From: Ahaetulla prasina
Taxonomy: Eukaryota; Chordata; Lepidosauria; Squamata; Colubridae
Reading direction: 5' to 3'
NCBI RefSeq assembly: GCF_028640845.1
Contig: NC_080540.1
Location: 260,138,958-260,202,957, forward strand
DNA length: 64,000 bases
Of the stretch, positions 14,101-26,100 are shown piece after piece; the first letter of the stretch is position 1, and each line of letters opens with the position of its first letter. The position numbers and the translations under genes were made by a program. Under the pieces are notes generated by a model. The model was not told the origin of the DNA, made no database searches, and worked only from the letters and a program-made list of their open reading frames with translations.

Positions 14101-17100
14101 ACCTCAGACCTATCATTGACAAGGGAAGAAATCTTTCCATACTTGTTCGTGGATAATTTTCTTCTGATTGTGACCAAGTGTTAGGGTTTGGTTTACCCTT
14201 CCTTACTGCTTATCCCTGCTCCCAGTGCTAGGAAGTGATTATTTTTTTTTATGCATCCAGTAAATTAAATGATAAAACCTTTTTGCAGTTTGTTATGTAA
14301 TCTCTGCTGAAAATAGTATTCTCAAATTGCATAATTTATTCATAGCAAAAAGCAGTGTACCGTAGTATTTTGTAAAGTTTTTTTTTAAATTTACATTTAT
14401 ATTTTGCTCTTCTCCAAAAACTCAGGGCGGCTAAAATGCCAGTGTTATTATGTAAGAGATTTGGTATGAACTCGGTTACACTTGTGATTAACGCACCATT
14501 GGAAGAACTAAAAGAACAGATTAGAGCTAGATTGTTATAATATGTGGTCATTAGGACTCAAAAATGACTCAATGGTAACATAATCAATATATAGCAATCT
14601 GTGATATGGCTTTAGTTTTCTGAGCTTTTTGAACTTTGACACTCTATTTCTGGTTTCTAGATTTTGGATAAAAATAATGATCCAAAGCTTATAGCTCTTA
14701 GAGGACAGGCCTATCTAAAGAAAGACTTTACTGATGAAGCTTTGAAGGTTAGTATGCTTCTCTTTTAGTATGTCTGCCTTTTAGTTTGAATATGAAATTG
14801 GTGTGTATAATACTGAGAATTCTACATTGTACTACATACAGATTGTGCAAGAGCTTCAGTTGGCACATCCAGACCTGGCAGAAGCCCACTTCCTTGAAGG
14901 ATTGATATATTATAGGCAAAAGGAGTATCATCAGGCAGAAATGAGGTACATACATATGCCTTCCATTGAGGATCTGTATACTGCACAAATCAAAAAGAGG
15001 GCTGTGAAAATATCTACAGACCCTTCACATCCTGGACATAAATTGTTTCAACTTCTGCCCTCAAAATGACACTATAGGGCACTGCACACAAGAACAACTA
15101 GACACAAGGACAGTTTTTTCCTGAATGCCTTCACACTGTTAAACAACTAATTCCCGCAACACTGCCAAATAATTTACTAAGACTGTATTACTATTATTCT
15201 TCTCTTCCTTGCTAGTATCTATATCTTCCTATTTATTACTATAACCATGTTGCTCGTATCTTTCAATTATATTGTTTTTATTTGATTCCTAGTACGGTTT
15301 GATAGCTTATTAGTAACCTTGACTATCACTAAGTGTTGTATCTTTTTATTCTTGATGAATGTATTTTATTCTCCTTATGTATACTAAGAGCATATACACC
15401 TAAGACAAATTCCTTGTGTGTTCAATCACACTTGGCCAATAAAGAATTCTATTCTATTCTATTCTATTCTATTCTATTCTATTCTATTCTATTCTATTCT
15501 ATTCTATTCTATTCTATTCTATTCTTGGGGGCTATCGAAAAGGCACAATCTAAATATTTAAGTAATTATTTTTCTTAGTTTTCAGAGAGCTATAGCAAAA
15601 GAAGCTGAAACAGCTGAGTTCCATTTTTGGCTGGGCCTTACTTACTGGTTTATGAATGAGGAGACAAGAAAAGATAAATCAAAAGCCCTCACTCAGTTTC
15701 TGAAGGTAAAGTATGAGATCACTTACTGCTTCACACAATTAATAATTATTTCCCTTTCTCCAAATCTGTGGATATTGTCTGCAAGGGTCAGCAACTTAAA
15801 TTAGTCAACAAGAAGACTCAGAACATTGGGAAAGAAGCAAGAGTCCATTTCCTTTCTCTTGTTGGTCACAGCATCAAATGAGGTTGGGAATTTGAGATAA
15901 GGGCATCGCTGGAAGGAGGGTATACGTTAAGAATCCCAGGACTGATGCAAGTGGGAATTTTTTTTGTTAATATACCTCATCCAGATTTGAACTTGGTAAA
16001 GAGGGATAAACCAGTTGTCAATTGTGTACTGTAACCAAATTTGGCTTTGGAGTAAAATTCTTGGTCTGAAGATGTAGAGTTTTAACAAAGGTGTTATAAT
16101 GCCTATGATAAAATGGATGCTTTAGGAAGCAACTGCTTGACATATTTTTCATTTCTATTGTATACATCAAAACTGCATTAGTGCAGATACAAATGATGAA
16201 TGGTAATATTCTGATATTTGTTTAATAGGCAGCAAAACTGGACAATTTCCTGGGAGATGCTTTTCATTACTTAGGTCAATATTACAGAGATGTAGCTGGA
16301 GATAAAAACAGAGCTCTTGGCTGCTATAAAAAGGCTTTTGAAAGAGATAAAACAGATGGTGTTACTGGAGCAGCAGTAGTGGACTTGAGCACTGAGCTTG
16401 GAGACTTGGTACAGTATATATCTAATTTGTACTTTCTAATGTATCAATAATAAAAAAAAACCTTTATGTACTCTATATAAAAGCAAGGTTTCAAAAATAC
16501 TTAAGGGTCTTATGGTGGAGAATTACAAAATTTATAAATAAAGAAATTTATTTTAGAGCTTCCAGATTACTTTCCCTCATCCCCAAATGTTTCCCACAGA
16601 TTTAAGTTATTTCAGAATACAGGTAGTCTTTAACTTACAAAATTTCCTTTAGTGACCGTTCAGTTACAACGGCACTGAAAAAAGGGACAACCTTTGCATC
16701 ATCCCCATAATCATCTGATCAAAATTCAGATTCTTGGCAATTGGTTCATATTTATGACCTTTGCTGTGTCCCGAGGTCATGTGATCACTTTTTGTGACCT
16801 AACAAGCAAAGTCAGTGGGGAAGCCATATTCACTTAACAACCAAGTTATTAACTGCAGTAATCCACTTAAAACTGAGACAAGAAAAGTCATAAAATGAGG
16901 CAAAACTCACTTAACAAATGTTTCACTGAACAACATAAATTTTAGGCTCAATTTGGTTATAAGTTGAGGACTACCTTGTATAGAGACATTGAGCACAACA
17001 ATCAGAAATATCTAGGACACAAATGAATACAGCAGGCACTTCCTACACTTCTGCTGTATTTGTTCCTCTGTCTTTCAGATGCAGTAATAAGGCCCTGGGT

Positions 17101-20100
17101 AGGCTGTATCACACTTTCAATCACCCAGACTGATTTTGTTTCCTTTACTTGTTACTCTAAATTTGCTCCTGCTTGGGATTTAAGTACTATTTAATATATA
17201 TTAATATAGCTTAGATAGTAGCTATGAACGATTTATAGAGAATCTGGTTATTATTGGGAGAGGTCCTTTGTGTAAAATCTGACCTTTGCATTATGTTGCT
17301 GCTGTTAAATCAAACTTGAAATAGACAATACGATTTAGGGGTTTTTTTTCCCCTTTTGCCTGGCATTTTGTTATTTTTCAACCAATAGAGGGAGCTGTCT
17401 GGATGACTGTTTTTACACATCATAATTTTGATAGCAATGGAAGGCGTAGTATTATAACAATTATAACAATTTGACAAAAACCCGGGAAAGCCAACTTTAT
17501 TTTGTTAGCCAAATTGTGGTTGATGTTGGCATATTCTCTGCAACATGGCATATGGGTTTGTAATTATGACTACATAATAGGAATGAACGTAACAATGAAT
17601 TACTATGGCCCATTACTGGAAAATGCTAGCACTTTTGAATTTAGCAATATTTTTAGCATTAGTTTGAAATTAAAGTCAGCCTTTCTTCCTGTTTACAGTG
17701 TAGCTTCTAGATAGGCTGAAGCTGTGTGCGGTTCTCACAGGAAATCTCTTAGAGTTTTCTTTTAATTATACAGTAGGAAGTGTAAAAAATACTCTGAGAA
17801 TGCTGGTCTTACCTTTGTTCTATTTTTCTCAATTGTCTGACCTATAACAAATCTTCCATAATATTTTGCTTCTTTCTGTGTTAGGAAACTGCCCTCACCA
17901 TCTTGACAGAGGTAACAGGACAAGCAAGTGCTGGGAGAGCAAAATGGGCCTGGCTTCGCCGAGGACTTTATTATCTAAAAGTGGGACAACATTCACAAGC
18001 AGTGGCAGAGTAAGAAAACTTATGAATTGCATTTCGTTATTTTATGCAGAAGGCAAACTTAGCTGGTAGTCTGATGATGTCTGTACACAATTCTCTTTTT
18101 AAAAAAAAAAAAAAAAGCAAACCCTCTTTTTCTCTGTGAATGTTGCTATTTGGTGCTGGAATGTAATCATTAGAAATCTTTCCTTTTTCATAAAGCATTG
18201 CGCTCCTTTGTCTTTGGAATATTATGGAACAATTCATCTGGGCCAGGGGTGGCAAAGTCGCGTCGTCACAGTGTTGTCACGTGACATATCACAACTTTTC
18301 CCTCTTCATCGTGGCCAGTGGGTGATGCATCTGACCCATGGGCTGCGAGTTTAACAGCCCTGATCTTGGCATTGAGAAAATGTTTATCCTCTCGCAGAGA
18401 GTACTTCTAAGATATTAGTGGTTACTGTATTAAAATTTGGCATGGCATTGCAGAAGCAACCAAGTCATCCTGTAGTTTACCAACAGCAACCTATTGATAC
18501 CTCTTTGGGAAATTGCATAATCTAAATCCCAGAGTGTTTGTTAAAGTAACCCTAATCTTGAAGTTTTTTTAAAAAAAGAATATTGGAAATATAGTCTTTT
18601 TATTTTATTCTATTATTTTTAATATATTTAATATATTCTTTTAATTATTATTAGATTTAAATGTTTACAGTTCAGTATTGTCTGTTTGTTGTAAAGAAGT
18701 TTATACTGACCAAATAACCTCATTATGATGCTGATTTTTTTTTATTACAAAAATGAATTGGTTAGCCAAAATAATCAATATTCTTGGTTAGTTTTTGCTG
18801 AGATAGGTTTTGGTGTTGCCTCAACAAATGGTCTATAAATAGTTTTTAAATATCATGTAGCATTACAAATGTGGGAATTTTTATTTGGTGCTCCATTTGC
18901 CTTTAGCAGAGTCTCAGTATGGACTATTGTAAATAAAACATTTAAAAAAAAATTTTGAATAGAAGGTTGTTTATAAACTAACTACTGGGTTTTCAATGTG
19001 TCTAGTTTGCAAGCAGCTCTGCGAGCAGATCCAAAGGACCCCAATTGTTGGGAAGCTCTAGGAGAGGCCTATCTGAGTCGAGGAGGCTACACAACCGCCC
19101 TGAAGTCATTCCGAAAGGCAAGAGAACTCAACCCCAAGTCTATATATAGTATTTATAAGGCTGCTGCAATTGAACAAATTCTTGGCAAATATAAAGAGGC
19201 TATTGCAGAATATCAACATATTTTGGAGAAATCAAAAGATTATGTCCCTGCACTGAAAGGTAATTATATATTTTATGTGCAACATATTTATTGCTAAGCT
19301 GTTATTTCAATATAATTTTCTACTCAACATATTTCACTGCCTCCATTCTTTTTCTCTAGCCATTTCTAAACTTAATAAAATATGTGACTTTTCAAAAATT
19401 GCAGGAATAGCTATTTGGTTCTTGAAACTTGATTGCCTTAATTATGCAAGAAACTGTTGAGTCACCTCAAACATGGGAAATGAGTAAATTGTTGGTAAAA
19501 TCACGTCCTAAATGTTTAATTTAACACTGACTTTCTAAAATAATAATTCTTTTTTTCATTCTGCACTTCAAATGTCAAATTTTTAAAAGTTGAAGATATT
19601 CCCCCCTCAATGTTTTTGTGCATTTAATTATTGATTGCCACATTTCTGTTCCTATGCACCCCAAAATTTTATTTTAATTAAGAGCCATATCAAATATTTT
19701 CCAGCATTTGATACCTTGTGCTTAATCTAAGTTTGCTTGTAATATTATTACACTTTTAACAATTTTTTTTAAAAAATAAAACAGGTTTGGGAGAGTGTTA
19801 TCTCATGATGGCAAAGTCTGCTCTTGCTAACTATCTGGATGGGAAAGCTCTGGACTATATAGAACAATCACTTGAATTTTTGGCACGGTTAGTATTTTTA
19901 TATAGTCATTCTTCATTGTTGACTTGAAAGATAGTCTCTTTTTCAGTAAATGGCACACAGCCGATCAACCCTAACTCCCACAAATATAAATTACAACTCA
20001 GTTTTTCCTCAGTCAGAGGATCAGAAGACTACAATGTAGAAGGGATCAAGCAGGTGTTGCTGCTACTTTACTTGATTAAAGGTATTGTAAATAGAATCTG

Positions 20101-23100
20101 TTACTTGCTTAGATCTTCCCTCTAACACAGGGCTGTCAAGTTCGCCGGGCAGATGCATCACCTGCCGGCCACGCCCACGCCTGGTTTAGCAAAGGGGGAA
20201 AAAGTCCCCATACATCACATGACGACACGAGTTCGATACCCCTGCTCTAACAGAATAAATCACTGGATTCAAACTGTTGATTTTTAATCAAATTAACTAC
20301 TACTACTACTACTTGAAACTCATGGCCATTCTGAATCATGATCCACTTTCTGATGAATATTCTTAATATTCAATTGACTAATCAATACATTATTGCATTG
20401 TGGTATTAATGAACATGACCATGGTTCTCTTGACTTTGGCCTCTTCTTATGAGACAATATATACTTAGTCTCCAGATGACCACAGGTTGATCAGTAGGTT
20501 ATAGCTTTATGACCTCGTTCGCATTTTTTTCGTTCTTTCAGGGCAGCAAAATATCGTCCAGAAGTATCCTGCCTTTGGAAGTTGCTTGGAGATGCCTGTA
20601 GTTGTGTATGTGTTATTTCACCATCCAAAGTGAATGTGAAAGTTTCAGGTTTCCTTTTTGGCCAGAACATGGAAAAATGTGTGCTCCAAAAAAGTGATCT
20701 GCTCAGTCTTGGTGGAAGGTAATGGATCTTATACAAACCTACAAGTGTGAGTGTGTTTGAGTGAGGGATTGCTTATTCTCCTCTGAACCTGTCCAGGCGT
20801 TTCAATCAACAGGGGAGGCCCAATGAAGATTTCCAGAAGTTTGGTTATCTGGCATATAAGAAAGGACTTTCCAGATTAGGGAATGCTTTCCCTTGGGCGT
20901 TGCTTTTGCCGTTCTGTCTCTTAACATTTAGGAAGTGGCAAAAGTGCATCTTATTTATTAAGAGCAGGGGGCCTCAAACTTTTTAAACAGGGGGCCAATT
21001 CACGGTCCCTCAGACTGTTGGGGGTCCGGACCTGCTGGGTGGGCATAGCTAGGTGGTCATGTGACTGGGTGGGTGTGGCCAATTTAGCAGTCCACTAAAC
21101 AATACACACAAATTAAACTTTAATTTGTTATGTTCCTGGGGGTGGAAAGCAGGTTAGGAAGGAATGTGGCTGCCTTGGGGGGTGAGGGACTTCTGTTTGT
21201 GTGTGTGTGTCCCTCCTCCTCCCTCCTCCCTCCCCTCTGAGGCTGGGGAGGTCAAAACGGACCGTTTTTGGCCTCGGCCTCCAGAAGGCAAGTGGGGCGG
21301 TGGGTAGGTAGGGTGATGTGGGTGGGGCCGCCTCATGATCCCAGCGTGGGCGGATTAATGGCTTCGGGCCGTACTTTGAATTCCCTGATTAAGAGATTGT
21401 TAATTAACAACGAATTGCTTGTTGTAATTTCATTTATTTTATTATGCTTTTAACAATTTTTAAAAAATAAAACAGGTTTGGGAGAGTGTTATCTCATGAT
21501 GGCAAAGTCTGCTCTTGCTAACTATCTGGATGGGAAAGCTCTGGACTATATAGAACAATCACTTGAATTTTTGGCACGGTTAGTATTTTTATATAGTCAT
21601 TCTTCATTGTTGACTTGAAAGATAGTCTCTTTTTCAGTAAATGGCACACAGCCGATCAACCCTAACTCCCACAAATATAAATTACAACTCAGTTTTTCCT
21701 CAGTCAGAGGATCAGAAGACTACAATGTAGAAGGGATCAAGCAGGTGTTGCTGCTACTTTACTTGATTAAAGGTATTGTAAATAGAATCTGTTACTTGCT
21801 TAGATCTTCCCTCTAACACAGGGCTGTCAAGTTCGCCGGGCAGATGCATCACCTGCCGGCCACGCCCACGCCTGGTTTAGCAAAGGGGGAAAAAGTCCCC
21901 ATACATCACATGACGACACGAGTTCGATACCCCTGCTCTAACAGAATAAATCACTGGATTCAAACTGTTGATTTTTAATCAAATTAACTACTACTACTAC
22001 TACTTGAAACTCATGGCCATTCTGAATCATGATCCACTTTCTGATGAATATTCTTAATATTCAATTGACTAATCAATACATTATTGCATTGTGGTATTAA
22101 TGAACATGACCATGGTTCTCTTGACTTTGGCCTCGTCTTATGAGACAATATATATTTAGTCTCCAGATGACCACAGGTTGATCAGTAGGTTATAGCTTTA
22201 TGACCTCGTTTGCATTTTTTTCGTTCTTTCAGGGCAGCAAAATATCGTCCAGAAGTATCCTGCCTTTGGAAGTTGCTTGGAGATGCCTGTAGTTGTGTAT
22301 GTGTTATTTCACCATCCAAAGTGAATGTGAAAGTTTCAGGTTTCCTTTTTGGCCAGAACATGGAAAAATGTGTGCTCCAAAAAAGTGATCTGCTCAGTCT
22401 TGGTGGAAGGTAATGGATCTTATACAAACCTACAAGTGTGAGTGTGTTTGAGTGAGGGATTGCTTATTCTCCTCTGAACCTGTCCAGGCGTCTCAATCAA
22501 CAGGGGAGGCCCAATGAAGATTTCCAGAAGTTTGGTTATCTGGCATATAAGAAAGGACTTTCCAGATTAGGGAATGCTTTCCCTTGGGCGTTGCTTTTGC
22601 CGTTCTGTCTCTTAACATTTAGGAAGTGGCAAAAGTGCATCTTATTTATTAAGAGCAGGGGGCCTCAAACTTTTTAAACAGGGGGCCAATTCACAGTCCC
22701 TCAGACTGTTGGGGGTCCGGACCTGCTGGGTGGGCATAGCTAGGTGGTCATGTGACTGGGTGGGTGTGGCCAATTTAGCAGTCCACTAAACAATACACAC
22801 AAATTAAACTTTAATTTGTTATGTTCCTGGGGGTGGAAAGCAGGTTAGGGAAGGAATGTGGCTGCCTTGGGGGGGGGGGTGAGGGACTTCTGTTTGTGTG
22901 TGTGTGTGTGTCCCTCCCTCCCTCCCCCTCTGGAGGCTGGGGAGGTCAAAAACGGACCCGTTTTTGGCCTCCTGGGCCCTCCGCATGTCCCATTTTTGGC
23001 CTCGGCCTCCAGAAGGCAAGTGGGGGCCGGTGGGTAGGTAGGGTGATGTGGGTGGGGCCGCCTCATGATCCCGCGTGGGCCGGATTAATGGCTTCGGCGG

Positions 23101-26100
23101 GCCGTACTTTGAATTCCCCTGATTAAGAGATTGTTAATTAACAACGAATTGCTTGTTGTAATTTCATTTATTTTATTATGCTTTTTAAAAATTTTTTTAA
23201 TAGTTGTAAGTTCCTGGAGTGCATAAGTAAGCAGAATGGTAGATTATAAATTTAATAAATAAATTTGTTTCATACCGAAGAATGGAGCAAAAATTGTTAT
23301 GCCAAATTGTTAAAAATCTTAAGGGTTAAGAATGAATGTGGCCAATAACCAGTATAGCTGTAATTAGGGACATTGGAGAAAAAATAATAATCATGGAATA
23401 CAAGAAAGTAAAATGGTACACATCTAGTTGGAAAAAGAAATACATGTTTGAACTGAATTGGTTACATTCTGATTTTATTAGAAATGAATGTATGTTTTGA
23501 GATTCTTTAGTAGCAAAAATGGCCCTTATTTCATTGCACTGATATTGCCACATGACTAAGATCTATTCAGATTTCTCAGTGTCTACTTGTTTGCATTGAG
23601 CAGTGTTGCTATCGGATGGGAAAGTTTTGTAACAATCCTTAAAAGCACCCTTAAGTATATAATTCCACTTCCATCAGTTTTGCTAATGCAAGTAATTCTG
23701 TTCATTGGATGATCCATGTTTCTGCAGATGTTATGGTCGAGGACTGAAACTGATGTCTTCACCAAATACATGGTGTGATCTTGGAATAAATTACTATAAC
23801 CAAGTGCAGCATCTTACAGCCACAGACAGTAACCAAAATGAAATCAGTGAACTTTTAGAGAGATCCATACAGGTAATTTCTTCCAATACAATATACAATA
23901 TTAAGCCTATTGTTTTGTAGCATCTCCAAGCTATAAAGTACCATATTCCTTAGTATAATATATAACATTTAATACAGCATTGAATTACAATACTGAGGTC
24001 TCAGTCTCTTCCAGTGCCTGAAAAAAGCAGTGCGATTAGACAGTAAAAACCATCTCTACTGGAATGCTCTTGGTGTGGTAGCCTGTTGCAAAGGTAGGTT
24101 TTAATGTAAACCGTTTTTTTCTTTTTTCACAATTTAAAGTTTTACCTATTGTAGAGAGTGTTACAGAAAAATCTGTAATTTTTTAGGTGTTGGAAACTAT
24201 GCTCTTGCACAACATGCATTCATTAAATCTATTCAAGCTGATCAAATTGTAAGTACTCTTGATAGTTGCATCTATTTTAAAGGAGACTACAAGCATCCTA
24301 AATTTACCTTTTGAAAACCCTTTTTTTGTTTAGAACGTTATCGCCTGGACCAATCTGGGAGTTTTGTATTTAACAAGTGGAAAAATAGAGGTAAGTGTAT
24401 GTGTTTATATAGATGCTTCTAAACATTCATGAAAATGATTAAGTACAAGGAAGTATGTGACATAACCCAGTAATGAAACAACTCAAAATGTTGCACTCTC
24501 AATAATTTATTGGAGCACTTAAATATTAATAGCAATAGCACTTAGATTTATATACTGCTTCATAGTGCTTTTACATTCCTCTCTAAGCGGTTTACAGAGT
24601 CAGCATATTGCCCCCAACAATCTGGGTCTTCATTTTACCCACGTCGGAAGGATGGAAGGCTGAGTCAACCTTGAGCCAGTGAGATTTGAACTGCTGAACT
24701 GCAGCTAGCAGTCAGCTGAAGTAGCCTGAAGTACTGCACTCTAACCACTGCACCACCTCTGCTCTTAATATATACAGTTTGGGTGCTGACCAATATTTAT
24801 TTACATTTTAACTCTATCTTTCTTGTACAGTCTTAGCGCAGCTTACCTGGAGAGTTATTGTATCAAAATAATTTTGTTAGGTAGGTTAGGGTGAGAGAAT
24901 GCTACCCATAAGAGAATGCTGACCCATGAGAATAAAGATAGACTTGAAACTGGATCTTCCTGGTGTACGATGCCAGCACTATAATTTATATATAAATTGT
25001 CGGTGACAAACAGAATCATTGCTACAATTAGATCTCTTGCCTGATCTAATTTTTCTCAGAGATGCTTCAGGAATGGCTGTGAGGCTTTAGCAACAACAAC
25101 AAAAAAAAGATGTATGTAACATTATATTGATGTATGAATAGAAAAACATATGGGTAGTTCTCTCTTAATCTCTCTCTTAACTGGAATTTCTATCACTAAG
25201 CAAAGTGGTTGTTAGCAGAAACGTCACGTGACTGCATTGCTTAGCGATGGCAGCTCTGGTAATCCTGGTTGCAGTTGTTAGGCGAGGACCTCACACTTCT
25301 TCTGCCCTGCACAATCTTCTGGCTCTATATCACTGTCATCTCCTCAGGAAGGCCTGGCAAGTTTCCTTCAGCAGAACGAGGCTCCATCACCCTGCCACAC
25401 TTGCCTCTACTTCAACAACCCCCACTTACCTATTTCCCCCATCTCTGCATTTTTTGACCGCCTTCCTATTCTGATTATTATAGTACTGTATGTGGGAGTT
25501 ATTTTATCAATGGTTAAAGAACAAATAAGAAAATTAGAAAGAAAAGCAGAGAGGTGAAATATGGAAAATGTTTTAATCAAGTTAAATAAGCTAAGAAGAG
25601 GATTGTTACAATAGTAGGTATGTAAGGTATTAGTATTAAGTTAAGAATAGACAAAATATTAAATATGGCTGTAAATCTTAATTGTTATTGCATAAAATAC
25701 AGTATTACTATCCAGACGACACACTGTTTAATGAAGATGAAATAAAATAAAAAAATTATTTAAAAAATTTTTTTTTGACTGCCTTCCACTCTGCTACTAC
25801 CTAACCTGCCACCCCCCAGTTGACATTTGCTTCCCTCTTTCTTTTGCTGCTCGCCTGGGATCCAGGCTTTGGGCATGGCCCAGGATGTGCATGGCAGGGT
25901 GGTGTAGCTTCATCTACCAAAAGAGAGCTTACCAAGTCCAACCAGGGAGGAGGCAGTGGGACAGAGCCAGTAGAGAAGGTAGCGGGGTGGTGCAGGCAGC
26001 AACTGCCCCAATGAAGGTGGCGGCTTTTGGCATCGGCTAATTATAGCTAACTAGCGCTGACCTGAAACTTTGCAATCCAGGTATGGCAACCATGGAAGTT

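Larger units (their letters stand above)
19755..23190. repeat. Tandem duplication of about 1.7 kb with SKIC3 exons 18-19
   Basis: Units are about 19755-21450 and 21451-23190. Matching positions are 1,691 bp apart over the exon part. Both contain exon 18, a 117-bp hAT-like element, an ACT triplet run, exon 19 and a larger hAT-like element. The exon part differs by only a few substitutions (for example near 20445, 20465, 20521). The last ~250 bp differ by many one-base homopolymer length changes, a GT-run length change and a ~30-bp indel between short direct repeats. CTTTT is shared at both break points, which suggests microhomology or slippage. Confidence 0.95.

Noticed and set aside
20491..20736. 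Minus-strand 81-codon frame, present again at 22182-22427
   Set aside because: Antisense of SKIC3 exon 19; it appears twice only because of the tandem duplication.
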